Positions 24,079-32,554 of a DNA stretch of 64,000 bases are shown here, in pieces (the first letter of the stretch is position 1; each line of letters begins with the position of its first letter). Below the pieces are notes generated by a model, which saw only the letters and a list, made by a program, of their open reading frames with translations, searched no databases and was not told where the DNA came from. Made by a program: the position numbers and the translations under genes. Source of the DNA: Brevibacillus fulvus (GTDB taxonomy: Bacteria > Bacillota > Bacilli > Brevibacillales > Brevibacillaceae); NCBI RefSeq assembly GCF_016908525.1, contig NZ_JAFBEB010000003.1, positions 248,001 through 312,000 on the forward strand, in the 5' to 3' direction.

Positions 24079-25425
24079 TTAAACAGAAGGGTGAAAGGGA
24101 ATTTTGAACGAAAAACAGCTTCCTTCTCCTAATTCACTCACCACATCGATTTGCCCCCCGTGACGTTCGACAATGTTTTGGCAAATCGTCAAGCCCAGAC
24201 CTGTTCCGCCGCTATTGCGATTGCGTGATTTTTCCCCTCGGTAAAATTTGGTGAAAATTTTATTCAGGTCCTCTTTGGCGATGCCTTCCCCTTTGTCGAT
24301 CACGGAAAAAAGCAGATGCGTATCCCGTTGGTCGCACGTCAACAAAATGGAACCATCCGGCTTATTGTAGTAGATCGCATTGTTCAACAAGTTCTCCAGA
24401 ACGCGCCGTATTTTTGCTTCGTCCGCATAGATGTGCAATGCTTCGGAAACTCTGACTTTCGATCGAAAGCCCAGCCCGGCCATCTTCGCTTTTCCGCGGT
24501 ATTCATCAATGACGCTGCGCATAAATGTGTGAACGTGAAACCTGTCGATGTTCAGCGGTTTCTCATGGTGCAACTGATTAAAGTCTTGCAATTCATCCAT
24601 CAATTCTTCCAGAGCAGAAGCGCGTTCTTCTATTTTGTGCATGTAGTTTTGCACTCGCGCCTGGTCAGTCACCCGGCCCGAACTGATATAGGAAGCATAT
24701 CCTTTAATGCTGGTCAGCGGTGTGCGGAAGTCGTGGGCTACAGCGGAGATAAGTTCCTGCTGCCTGTCTTCCGAATAACGGAGCTGATCGACCATGTCGG
24801 TGAAAGAATGAAACAATTGGCCGAATTCATCATTCCGTTTATAGGAAAAGCGAATATTGCGTTTGCCTGATTTGATTTCCGACGTAATGCGGGAAAGTTC
24901 GTTGACCGGGCGCAATATCCAACGGACTAACAGGGCAACGAAGATCAGGCCGATCACAACAATGCTGCCATAAATGTACATCACCATCATGCTGACGCCT
25001 TTGGACGCCAAAATATCCGATTCATCCGTATAAAAACGGATAATCGTCCGTCCCGCATTGGGGGGATCATGCTGAAAATAATACTCGGAGACCGCTTTCA
25101 TACCGGCTCCCTTTTTTGCCAGGGCCTGTGAGTTTTTGCGATAAATCTCCTTGCCTTCCGAATTTTCTACAATAATTTGATACATCAGATCATTGGGCAG
25201 CTCTTCGGAAATAATTCTCGCATCCACCGGGTCCTTGAAACGGGCGTTTTTCATCAACTGATTGAAACGAACGCGCTCTGCCGCTTCTTTTTCCAGCATA
25301 TACTGCTCGTGTCGATCATTTTTAAGCTGTTCGATGATCTTGTCTTCAAAAACAAATTTGAAGAACAGCAGATTGAGAAGAATGACAGCTATAAAGGAAA
25401 GAAACAGCTTTTTCGCGATACTCAT
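24079..25425 (-). CDS. Membrane sensor histidine kinase
   Basis: 448 residues. There is a first membrane helix (about 5-25), an extracytoplasmic region of ~120 residues, a second helix (about 148-168), a HAMP segment (LRPVNELSRITSEIKSG), the phospho-acceptor His in VAHDFRTPLTSIKGY (about residue 230) and an ATPase domain with N-box LLNNAIYYNKP, DKGEGI and GGTGLGL. The ATG at 25425 shares one base with the stop of the response regulator gene, so the two are coupled. The signal is unknown. A two-component pair just before an NlpC/P60 gene could sense the cell envelope (inference). Confidence 0.93.
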   Translation of the reverse strand: MSIAKKLFLSFIAVILLNLLFFKFVFEDKIIEQLKNDRHEQYMLEKEAAERVRFNQLMKNARFKDPVDARIISEELPNDLMYQIIVENSEGKEIYRKNSQALAKKGAGMKAVSEYYFQHDPPNAGRTIIRFYTDESDILASKGVSMMVMYIYGSIVVIGLIFVALLVRWILRPVNELSRITSEIKSGKRNIRFSYKRNDEFGQLFHSFTDMVDQLRYSEDRQQELISAVAHDFRTPLTSIKGYASYISSGRVTDQARVQNYMHKIEERASALEELMDELQDFNQLHHEKPLNIDRFHVHTFMRSVIDEYRGKAKMAGLGFRSKVRVSEALHIYADEAKIRRVLENLLNNAIYYNKPDGSILLTCDQRDTHLLFSVIDKGEGIAKEDLNKIFTKFYRGEKSRNRNSGGTGLGLTICQNIVERHGGQIDVVSELGEGSCFSFKIPFHPSV

Positions 25426-26144
25426 CAAGCTCGCTCCCCGATAAATACGTACCCTGTCCCCCATTGCGTTTTAATATAGGTTTGGGCGAATTCCAGCTTT
25501 TCACGAAGATTTTTGATATGCACCGTTACGGTATTTAATGAACCGTACCCATATCCCCAAACACGGTCATAGATTTGTTCCCGCGTAAACACAATGCCGG
25601 GATTCTCCGAGAGGAAGACCAACAGCTGGAACTCTTTTGTGGACAGGTCGACTTTTTGGCCTTCCACATACACTGTGTATGTTTCTTTATGGATTTCCAA
25701 TCCTTTAAACTTGAGCACGGTAATTTCCGGTTGGCTGCCGGGCTCATCCATATGTTCTTTCGACTGTTTGCTGATTCGTTCATACCGGCGAATGTGTGCA
25801 CGTATTCGCGCCAACAGCTCTTCGGTATCAAAAGGCTTGGTAATATAATCGTCCGCGCCGATTTCCAGTCCGACCACTTTGTCAACCGTTTTTCCTTTTG
25901 CGCTCAAAAACAGAATCGGCATGTCATATTCACGGCGGATCAGGGAGCAAAGCTCATATCCGCTCATGTTGGGCATCATAATGTCGAGCAGCACAAGGTT
26001 GGGCTGCGGCCCTTTTTTCAAAAGGGAAAGCGCCTGCTCACCGTCTTCCGCGCAAGAGACGGCAAATCCTTCATTTATTAAAATATCCTGCAACAGGTCA
26101 ATGATTTCCGGACTGTCATCAACGACTAAAACATGTTCCTTCAC
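25425..26144 (-). CDS. OmpR-family response regulator
   Basis: 239 residues. The receiver domain has the acidic pair in VLVVDDS, the phosphorylated Asp in LVLLDIMMPN (about residue 54) and KPFDTEELLARI, followed by a winged-helix DNA-binding domain ending VWGYGYGSLNTVTVHIKNLREKL. I chose the GTG at 26144 (MKEHVLVVDDS) because GGAGGT is seven bases before it; the ATG 42 bases upstream has no ribosome site. It is first in an operon with the overlapping kinase. Confidence 0.94.
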   Translation of the reverse strand: MKEHVLVVDDSPEIIDLLQDILINEGFAVSCAEDGEQALSLLKKGPQPNLVLLDIMMPNMSGYELCSLIRREYDMPILFLSAKGKTVDKVVGLEIGADDYITKPFDTEELLARIRAHIRRYERISKQSKEHMDEPGSQPEITVLKFKGLEIHKETYTVYVEGQKVDLSTKEFQLLVFLSENPGIVFTREQIYDRVWGYGYGSLNTVTVHIKNLREKLEFAQTYIKTQWGTGYVFIGERA

Positions 26145-26270
26145 AGGAGCTACCTCCAAATCTGCAATATCTATATTCTCTATCATAACATGGTTTGTGC
26201 AGCGATGTCGGAATAGGAAACAATTTCTCGACTTATGACTTAATCTTGGGACAAGGTACTAAGTTACGCC

Positions 26271-26298
26271 AAAAAAAGCCAGAGACAACGTCCCTGAC
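26271..26298 (-). terminator. Terminator of the NlpC/P60 gene
   Basis: On the minus strand GTCAGGGAC / GTCTCTGGC (one G-T pair) followed by seven T. Confidence 0.75.
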
Positions 26299-26318
26299 TT
26301 AAATGTACCTGTCGTTCG

Positions 26319-26837
26319 TTAGTTTTTTTCTGGCGCAGCTTGTCCTTCGTTCAGTGAAGCTGCTTGTACGGCTTGTTTTCCGCTGGCAACCTGCATAGCG
26401 GGAATTTCGACGCGAGTCGCTCCGACATATCGTTTTTTCCAATAATACGGGTCCGATAAGCTGGTTTTGACTACACCCCGGCCAGTTTCGGAATGGACAA
26501 ATGTATTGTTCCCAATATAGATGCCAACGTGGGATATACTGTGACCGTTTGTATTAAAGAAAACGAGATCACCTGGCTGCAAATCTTTGCGTGCCACTTT
26601 TTGTCCAATCTTGTATTGCGCTGCGGAAGAATGCGGCAGTTTTACGCCCAACGATTCAAAGACGTAACTTGTAAATCCGGAGCAGTCAAATCCGTTTTTA
26701 CTCGTTCCGGAAGCCTTGTAAGGGACACCATACAATTTCTGGATCGTGTTCATCAGAGGATTTTCCTCCGCAGAAGCGACACCGGCGACCATTACGAGGA
26801 GTCCGAAGATCATCCATGCACAAACTATTTTACGCAA
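26319..26837 (-). CDS. Secreted NlpC/P60 peptidoglycan endopeptidase
   Basis: 172 residues. A signal peptide ends near VASA (residue 23). The NlpC/P60 domain shows the catalytic Cys52 in GFDCSGFTSYVF, a second motif LQPGDLVFFNT and the catalytic His in SHVGIYIGN. It should cut a peptide bond in the wall stem peptide, typically gamma-D-Glu-meso-Dap. There is no separate wall-binding domain, only a short Ala/Gln tail. A c-di-AMP riboswitch lies directly upstream, a common arrangement for wall hydrolases of this group, so expression should fall when c-di-AMP is high. Confidence 0.93.
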   Translation of the reverse strand: MRKIVCAWMIFGLLVMVAGVASAEENPLMNTIQKLYGVPYKASGTSKNGFDCSGFTSYVFESLGVKLPHSSAAQYKIGQKVARKDLQPGDLVFFNTNGHSISHVGIYIGNNTFVHSETGRGVVKTSLSDPYYWKKRYVGATRVEIPAMQVASGKQAVQAASLNEGQAAPEKN

Positions 26838-26854
26838 AACTTTCTGCTCCCTTC

Positions 26855-26985
26855 CAAGCCTACGAGGTTAGCTGAAGGGTTCGGTTGAAAGGTACCCTAA
26901 GCTGTGCAAACACAGCTATTCACCCCAAAAACTTGGTTCCCCCGTTTCCAAATCAATGGAACTCGGCTTTTTTCGATTTGTTCCG
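26855..26985 (-). promoter_or_regulatory. c-di-AMP (ydaO/yuaA) riboswitch
   Basis: In transcript order the conserved blocks are GAAACGGGGGAACCAAG, TTTTTGGGGTGAAT, a hairpin AGCTGTG/CACAGCT, AGGGTACCTTTCAACCGAA, and CAGCTAACCTCGTAGGC. These are the hallmark segments of the ydaO element. It is an OFF switch upstream of a wall hydrolase gene. The boundary of the expression platform is uncertain; the rest of 26986-27283 holds AT-rich promoter-like DNA only. Confidence 0.93.
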
Positions 26986-27283
26986 CATCTAGTTGATACA
27001 ATTCGCCCTCCTTTGCCAATTTCCTGCTTTTTCTTATTTTCATTCACAAAAAAGTCAAACTTTTTTGGCATGTCACCGACATATAGTTTGAGTGGCTGGA
27101 AACGGTAATAATAAAAAATGCAATCGAATTGTGATATGATAGTAAAAATCCTTGGGACATCCGCAAAGGGAGTATGTTTTTTCGGCACTGCCGAAACCTG
27201 CGGGGAAACCGGAACGTCCTATGGTATAAATAGTGTGAAGGAGAACAACATCCGGTCTGGTTGTTGATCTAGGAGGTTTTCTG

Positions 27284-27832
27284 GTGACGGATTTTATCTT
27301 TTTTTTACGAAGGTTCATCTCGGCTCCCGGTCGAGTGGGGAGTGTCATACCCAGTTCCCGTTTCTTGGCGGAACGTATGCTGAAGGAGGTCAATTGGGAG
27401 AAGACAAAGGCGATTGTTGAATTGGGACCAGGTACAGGGGTTTTTACCAAAGAAATTTTAGAGAAAAAACGACCGGCGACCTCCTTTTTTGCCGTTGAGC
27501 GTGATCCGCAATTTCGCCGAATCCTTCAGGCCCGGTTCCCGCCCCTGCGCATTTACGAGGAAGCGGGGCAACTGAGCAAATATTTGCGTGAGCTGGATTT
27601 GCCCGCCATTAATGTGATTGTTTCCGGATTGCCGTTCGCCGTGTTTCCGCCGGAGTTGCGTACGGCAATACTCGATGAAGTGGATAAAGTCCTGGCACCA
27701 GATGGCATATTTATTACGTTTCAGTATTCGCTGCAAATGCGCGCGGAACTGAAAGAACGTTTTCGTAAAGTCAAAATCGGCTTTACTCCCTTAAACATTC
27801 CGCCAGCCTTTATTTACACCTGCTACAAGTAA
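27284..27832 (+). CDS. Class I SAM methyltransferase, phospholipid N-methyltransferase-like
   Basis: 182 residues. It opens with FIFFLRRFISAPGRVGSVIPSS, resembling PmtA/rRNA-dimethylase-like methyltransferases, then motif I VELGPGTGVFTKEI (about 45-58), an acidic residue in FAVERDP and a motif IV region VSGLPFAVFPPE. The size fits a compact phospholipid methyltransferase better than KsgA. The GTG at 27284 follows CTAGGAGG. It is monocistronic. The substrate remains an inference. Confidence 0.75.
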   Translation: MTDFIFFLRRFISAPGRVGSVIPSSRFLAERMLKEVNWEKTKAIVELGPGTGVFTKEILEKKRPATSFFAVERDPQFRRILQARFPPLRIYEEAGQLSKYLRELDLPAINVIVSGLPFAVFPPELRTAILDEVDKVLAPDGIFITFQYSLQMRAELKERFRKVKIGFTPLNIPPAFIYTCYK

Positions 27833-28012
27833 ATGGCCGTTGGCTGAATGATTTATCGCTAGGCTTGGACGAAGGTTCCGCATTGCTTTGTTTTCTGCGG
27901 AACACTTGCTCTGCATGCATAAGGATAACCTTTTTTGAATAAACAAGTTGTAAGGGATCGTTAGAAGATTTCGATCTTGAGCAATACGGCAACCCTCATG
28001 AAAAAAGGGGGA

Positions 28013-28052
28013 TCCCCACTCGGCCCGGTAATTGCCGAGTGGGGGTTTTTTT
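28013..28052. terminator. Strong terminator in the gap after the methyltransferase gene
   Basis: CCCCACTCGGC / GCCGAGTGGGG stem followed by seven T, with A-rich sequence on the other side. It is 180 bases from the methyltransferase stop. The DNA between (27833-28012) shows no gene I can support. Confidence 0.8.
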
Positions 28053-28102
28053 ACTTTTGATCTGGCAAAGCTAGTATTGATTACAGAAATGAGGGGTTTA
28101 CT

Positions 28103-28939
28103 ATGAAACAGAAACAGAGACAAAAATTTCGTTCCAATATGGTCGATATAGATCGCGGCACCGATATCGTGGGCGATGTCCACGGTTGTTTTGCGGAATT
28201 TATGGAACTGCTTGGCCAACTGGGCTATGTACGAGATGCAAGCGACGATTTGTATCGTCATCCCGCCGGCCGCAAGCTGATCTCGCTCGGTGATATTACC
28301 AGCAGGGGACCGGAGTCGTTAAAAATGCTTGATTTTTTTATCCGGCACATCCGTGCGGGTATCGCGGAAATGGTAGACAGCAACCATGGTTGGAAGATCG
28401 CGCGTTGGTTGGACGGCCGGAACGTCTCCTTGGCGCATGGCGATGAGAAAGTGGAGGATGAGTTTACACGATACGCAGAGCAGCACGGTGAGAAGATGGC
28501 AGCTAGTTTAAAAGAAAAGGCTCGTGAATTGTTGCTGGCATCTCCGTCGCATATGTTGCTGAGAAGAAACGGAAAAGTGGAAGTGGTCGCTGTCCACGCC
28601 GGAATCAGGGATGATTATATCGGCAAGGACTCGCCGGCAATCCGCAATTTTTGCCGATACGGTGATGTGGCTGGCATGGGTCCTGATGGTCGACCGATCC
28701 GCAAAGAGTGGGCGAGTGAGCGAACAAAGCAGACACCCCTGATCGTTTGGGGGCATGATCCGCGTCCGCAACCCGAGCGGAAAAACGGGTCAATCAATAT
28801 CGATCAGGGATGTGTGTTTGGCGGGCAGCTGACCGCCTACCGTTATCCGGAGGATGAATGTATCGGAGTAAAGGCCGAAATGAACTACTCAGGCTTGGAG
28901 GAGACACCGCTTACTCGCTGCATCCGCGAGCATTCATAG
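28103..28939 (+). CDS. Metallophosphoesterase, PrpE-like (Ap4A-type hydrolase)
   Basis: 278 residues with the full metal-binding series: GDVHGC (about 23-28), GDITSRGP (about 62-69), SNH in MVDSNHGWK, HAGI and VWGHDPR. The layout matches Bacillus PrpE, which hydrolyses diadenosine tetraphosphate and similar dinucleotides and is linked there to spore germination. The usual GNHE motif reads SNHG here. The ATG at 28103 follows GAGGGG. Convergent with the holin-like gene. Confidence 0.85.
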   Translation: MKQKQRQKFRSNMVDIDRGTDIVGDVHGCFAEFMELLGQLGYVRDASDDLYRHPAGRKLISLGDITSRGPESLKMLDFFIRHIRAGIAEMVDSNHGWKIARWLDGRNVSLAHGDEKVEDEFTRYAEQHGEKMAASLKEKARELLLASPSHMLLRRNGKVEVVAVHAGIRDDYIGKDSPAIRNFCRYGDVAGMGPDGRPIRKEWASERTKQTPLIVWGHDPRPQPERKNGSINIDQGCVFGGQLTAYRYPEDECIGVKAEMNYSGLEETPLTRCIREHS

Positions 28940-28940
28940 C

Positions 28941-29240
28941 TCATACATAGGGGATGTTGTCATCCCATTCTTGCTTCGTCTTTTTTTGCTGGAAATGCTG
29001 TGCGGTATTTTTGCTGGCGGAATGGATACCGATGGTCGCCAATCCGGCCGAAATACCTGTGAGCAGGGAAGTTCGCCAGTCAAACGTCGTCTGAAACAGC
29101 CAGTCGTTCGCCGAATTCAACACAATGACGAGGAGAAAAGCTGTCCAGCTTCTCAGTTTTTTCGGGATTCTAAGCAGACTGGACAAGGCTGAGGTTGCAC
29201 TTAAGGCGATGGCGATGATCGCCCCCAATTCTAGCGTCAT
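28941..29240 (-). CDS. Holin-like small membrane protein
   Basis: 99 residues. Three hydrophobic stretches (about 4-20, 30-48 and 58-75) are followed by a charged tail QQKKTKQEWDDNIPYV. This size and layout, directly behind an amidase gene on the same strand (21 bases apart), fit a holin of phage or sporulation type. I cannot assign a specific holin family from sequence alone. Confidence 0.65.
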   Translation of the reverse strand: MTLELGAIIAIALSATSALSSLLRIPKKLRSWTAFLLVIVLNSANDWLFQTTFDWRTSLLTGISAGLATIGIHSASKNTAQHFQQKKTKQEWDDNIPYV

Positions 29241-29261
29241 CTTTCCTTTCTCCCCCTTACT

Positions 29262-30080
29262 CTATTGATTTTGCAGCTTTTGAAACAGGCGGCGGAGCAA
29301 GACGGCTTCCGCCCATAGAGGAAGCGGCTCGTCAATGCGATCGCGCCAGTCGTCGCTTGTTAGTAAACCTTGCTGGTAAAGCCAGTCGATCGCCTGTGTT
29401 TTCCATTCGGGACTGCTCGGCTCCTGGCCAGATGCCGGTTGAGCGGTTGTCGAGCCGGTTGTCGATGATGCCGGCGTCGGTGTTGGTGCCGGTGAAGCGA
29501 CGGGAGAGGTTCCGCTGCTCCCAGGGGGTTGATACGCATGACCGACAAACTGACAAAATCCCCGGACAACCGCTTCGGCCAAATCGCGCCAGTCCGTATT
29601 GATTTTTTGCGCATCGGTCGTGTTGTCGGCAAATCCGTATTCAAGAATGATCGTCTCGACACTGCCGGTTTCCCGATGCATAAAATAGTAGTCTTTCGTG
29701 GGGTTGTTCGGCAGGGTGCGTGTATAGACGCGGCGGCTCGGCATGCCTTCCGTTTCCAGTTCGGCGAGCAATTCGGTTGGCAGTGCCCCCGACCCATAGA
29801 TGGAGTAGATCGCCTCGGCGCCGTGTCCGCCACCGGCGTTTATATGATTGGAGATGCAATATTTGGCGCCGCTGTTGCGTACGATTTGCGCGCGTTCGCT
29901 GCTCGATAAGGTTTTATCACTCGTCCTTGTAATGGCCACATCCACATTAAGCGCCTGAAACCGTTGGTATTGATAAAGAGATATTTGCAAAACCATCTGG
30001 CTTTCCTTAAACAATTGATTGCTGCCGCCGCCGGGATCGATTCCGCCGTGTCCCGGATCAATAATTAACAAAGGAGCCAT
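29262..30080 (-). CDS. N-acetylmuramoyl-L-alanine amidase (Amidase_3), no signal peptide
   Basis: 272 residues. The zinc amidase domain is at the N-terminus: DPGHGG (residues 8-13), SNHINAGGGHGAEAIYS and the catalytic Glu in IILEYGFADN. A Pro/Ser/Thr linker (about 180-220) follows, then a short C-terminal domain (SPEWKTQAIDWLYQQGLLTSDDW). It cleaves the amide between muramic acid and the stem peptide. The missing signal peptide plus a holin-like gene behind it suggest holin-dependent release, as in phage endolysins or mother-cell lysis enzymes (CwlC type). The ATG at 30080 follows GAGGTGATC. Confidence 0.88.
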   Translation of the reverse strand: MAPLLIIDPGHGGIDPGGGSNQLFKESQMVLQISLYQYQRFQALNVDVAITRTSDKTLSSSERAQIVRNSGAKYCISNHINAGGGHGAEAIYSIYGSGALPTELLAELETEGMPSRRVYTRTLPNNPTKDYYFMHRETGSVETIILEYGFADNTTDAQKINTDWRDLAEAVVRGFCQFVGHAYQPPGSSGTSPVASPAPTPTPASSTTGSTTAQPASGQEPSSPEWKTQAIDWLYQQGLLTSDDWRDRIDEPLPLWAEAVLLRRLFQKLQNQ

Positions 30081-30225
30081 TCTGATCACCTCTCCTACAG
30101 ATTATGTGACCGGGTGACGATTGCGATAGACAAACGCATAATTTGTACAAGGCCCAATAGACAGGATAAGGGTTTATGGTACAATATACAGAAAGATATA
30201 TACAGAGAAGGATGGTAATGCACGA

Positions 30226-30456
30226 ATGACAGTATGGAGCTGGGTTATCCCGATACTTACGCTCATTATTGGTTTGGTAGGCGGATTTTTTGGAGGTGCC
30301 TACTATTTAAGAAAGCAAATCTCCAACATGCAAATGGATGAAAAACAGCTCCAGGCGATGGCTCGATCGATGGGAATGAATTTGAACCAAAAGCAATTGA
30401 AACAGATGAGCCGCAACATGAAAAACATGAAGCTGCCGAACAAGCTGAAGAAATAA
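30226..30456 (+). CDS. UPF0154 membrane protein, YneF-like
   Basis: 76 residues, one N-terminal membrane helix with glycines (LTLIIGLVGGFFGGAYYL) and a helical tail with MARSMGMNLNQKQLKQM. This is the conserved pattern of the YneF/UPF0154 family, function unknown. A good -10 (about 30182) and the ribosome site GAAGGATGG precede it. Confidence 0.88.
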   Translation: MTVWSWVIPILTLIIGLVGGFFGGAYYLRKQISNMQMDEKQLQAMARSMGMNLNQKQLKQMSRNMKNMKLPNKLKK

Positions 30457-30472
30457 CACTGGGGGGCTTCCA

Positions 30473-30658
30473 TTGGGTCCGACCCGTTTGCGCTATACAA
30501 TGCTCGGTTTCATTATTGGCGTATTGATCGTCTGGTTGAAAGAATTGCCGATATCCTCAGGTGTCCGATTTGCCGCTCCTTTTTACGGAGCAGGCATTGG
30601 CTTGCTGGTTGACGGGATTATACAGCGAATCAAGCAAGGCAAGGGGAAAAACGAATAA
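30473..30658 (+). CDS. Small two-helix membrane protein, unknown
   Basis: 61 residues starting at TTG 30473 with GGGGGG six bases before. There are two hydrophobic helices (about 9-20 and 31-50), then a basic tail IKQGKGKNE. It lies 16 bases after the yneF-like gene and shares its terminator, so the two are an operon. Family not recognised. Confidence 0.65.
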   Translation: MGPTRLRYTMLGFIIGVLIVWLKELPISSGVRFAAPFYGAGIGLLVDGIIQRIKQGKGKNE

Positions 30659-30661
30659 TCA

Positions 30662-30699
30662 CAAAAAGAAGTTGGCGCTCTGGCCAACTTCTTTTTGTG
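30662..30699. terminator. Bidirectional terminator (yneF operon / TauE gene)
   Basis: AAAAAGAAGTTGGC / GGCCAACTTCTTTTT stem with a 5-base loop, working on both strands. Confidence 0.9.
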
Positions 30700-31473
30700 T
30701 TAGGGTTGGGTGAATAGCAATTCGTAAATCATTTTGCCGATCAAGCTAATGGAGACAAGCAGGAACAGCGGGCGAACGTAACGCACCCCGGTTTTGACGG
30801 CCATGCGTGCGCCCAGCGTGGCTCCGGCAATCATGGCAATCCCCATTAACAGCCCCGGCAGGAAAATAAATTGTCCTTCCAGCAGAAAAACAAGCAAGGC
30901 AGCAATATTGCTGGCCAGATTCAAAATTCGCCCGTTTCCGGCAGCGATCACGAAATCATAACCGAACAGCAACACCATCAGGAAAACGAAAAAGGAACCG
31001 GTTCCCGGACCGAAAAAGCCATCATAGAAGCCGATCAAGAAGGTGAGGGGGATGCCCCAGCCGAGCGTGAACCGGGTGTAGCCTTTAAAATTGACATCAT
31101 GGCCAAACTTTTTGTTGAGCAAAGTATAAATGAAGATAATGCCCATCATTACCATGACCAGCACGCTCAAGATCTCCTGCGGAACGAACAGGACGGTCCT
31201 CGCGCCAATCATTGCGCCAATAAAGGAAACCGGAAACAAGTACAACATAAGCTTTTTGTCAAACTTGCCCATACTAATGAAAGTGATGGAGCTGGTGGCG
31301 GAGGAAACCGTTCCCGCCAATTTGTTTGTACCTAAAGCGAGATGAGGGGGAATTCCGATGCCCAGCAGAGCGGGAAGCGAAATCAAGCCGCCGCCGCCGA
31401 CACAGCTGTCGATAAAAGCTGCGACAAAGCCAAAAAAGGCCAAAAGAAGGACAGTAGTGAAATCAAGGTCCAC
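30700..31473 (-). CDS. TauE/SafE-family sulfite/anion exporter
   Basis: 257 residues with about 7-8 hydrophobic helices. TauE/SafE features are FIDSCVGGGGLISLPALL near the N-terminus and the repeated half GFYDGFFGPGTGSFFVFLMV. The family exports sulfoacetate, sulfite or similar anions; the substrate here is unknown. The start is GTG 31473, with AGGTGATC five bases before. Monocistronic. Confidence 0.9.
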   Translation of the reverse strand: MDLDFTTVLLLAFFGFVAAFIDSCVGGGGLISLPALLGIGIPPHLALGTNKLAGTVSSATSSITFISMGKFDKKLMLYLFPVSFIGAMIGARTVLFVPQEILSVLVMVMMGIIFIYTLLNKKFGHDVNFKGYTRFTLGWGIPLTFLIGFYDGFFGPGTGSFFVFLMVLLFGYDFVIAAGNGRILNLASNIAALLVFLLEGQFIFLPGLLMGIAMIAGATLGARMAVKTGVRYVRPLFLLVSISLIGKMIYELLFTQP

Positions 31474-31612
31474 GAACAGATCACCTGCTTTGGTTTAGTA
31501 AAGGAATATAAAAAGTCTAACACGGTATAAGCGCATTGCAAGATGTATATGCTGGTTATAGTAATGACTGATATAATAACGATTTGGTTAGGAAACTTAA
31601 CAAACCTATTTG

Positions 31613-31641
31613 TTGCGATAGTAGCATCATTGGTTTATAAT
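31613..31641 (+). promoter_or_regulatory. sodA promoter
   Basis: TTGCGA, 17 bases, TATAAT: a near-ideal sigma-A promoter about 32 bases before the ribosome site AAGGAGGA. Confidence 0.8.
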
Positions 31642-31686
31642 GGAGAAGAACCTTTCAATCCAATATTATGAAGGAGGAATACACAT

Positions 31687-32295
31687 ATGGCACATCAATT
31701 ACCAGCACTCCCATATGCTTTTAACGCCCTTGAACCGCATATCGACGCACAGACGATGGAAATTCACCACGATCGTCACCATGCTACATATGTAAATAAC
31801 TTGAATGCAGCATTGGAAGGCCATGCTGATTTGCAAGCAAAAAGTCTGGAAGAATTGATTGGAAACTTGGACGCGGTGCCTGAAGCGATCCGTACAGCTG
31901 TGCGCAACAATGGCGGCGGACACGCAAACCACAGCCTTTTCTGGGAAATCCTCAGCCCGAATGGCGGAGGCGCTCCAACCGGCGCTTTGGCTGATGCTAT
32001 CAACGCTGCATTTGGCAGCTTCGACAACTTTAAAGCTGAGTTTGCCAAAGCTGCGGCCGGTCGCTTCGGTTCCGGTTGGGCTTGGTTGATCGTAGATGGC
32101 GGCAAATTGGCGATCACCTCCACGCCAAACCAAGACAGCCCGCTGATGGAAGGCAAAACGCCGATCCTCGGTCTTGATGTTTGGGAGCATGCTTATTACC
32201 TCAAATATCAAAACAAACGTCCTGACTACATCAGCGCTTTCTGGAATGTCGTTAATTGGGAAGAAGTCAGCAAACGTTTTGAAGCAGCTCGCTAA
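31687..32295 (+). CDS. sodA: Superoxide dismutase [Mn/Fe]
   Basis: 202 residues, usual length. The metal ligands are all present: H27 ([13 protein letters not shown]), H82 (GHANHSLFW), D164 and H168 (LDVWEHAYY). [13 protein letters not shown] and the Gln/Gly pattern fit the Bacillus SodA branch, more likely manganese (inference). It converts superoxide to hydrogen peroxide and oxygen in the cytoplasm. Strong promoter, ribosome site AAGGAGGA and terminator; a single highly expressed gene by appearance. Confidence 0.97.
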   Translation: MAHQLPALPYAFNALEPHIDAQTMEIHHDRHHATYVNNLNAALEGHADLQAKSLEELIGNLDAVPEAIRTAVRNNGGGHANHSLFWEILSPNGGGAPTGALADAINAAFGSFDNFKAEFAKAAAGRFGSGWAWLIVDGGKLAITSTPNQDSPLMEGKTPILGLDVWEHAYYLKYQNKRPDYISAFWNVVNWEEVSKRFEAAR

Positions 32296-32331
32296 TCAGC
32301 GGGTGGGCTGAAAGCAAAATTGCAAATGAAC

Positions 32332-32368
32332 AGACATGCTCGTTTTTGGCGGGCATGTCTTTTTTTTG
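32332..32368 (+). terminator. sodA terminator
   Basis: AGACATGC-TCG / CGG-GCATGTCT with a T/G loop, then a run of T. From here to 32554 there is only AT-rich leader DNA of the type VII locus. Confidence 0.85.
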
Positions 32369-32554
32369 TCTGCGAAAGACTAGGCGAGGAGACCTGTGAG
32401 GAGAGGATGCAAACTGATTCAAAAAACCCAGAATGAGGAAAAACTGGAGGGAAAATAAGGAAAAAGTTGGAGTTTCATGCTTTTCAAGATCATGTAAAAT
32501 TAAAAATTGATTAGCAGGCGAACAGGATTTTATTAATTGACCGGGGGGAACAAA

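Noticed and set aside
27810-28261. Minus-strand frames in the gap after the methyltransferase gene
   Set aside because: They run through a strong terminator and into prpE antisense; no credible ribosome site.
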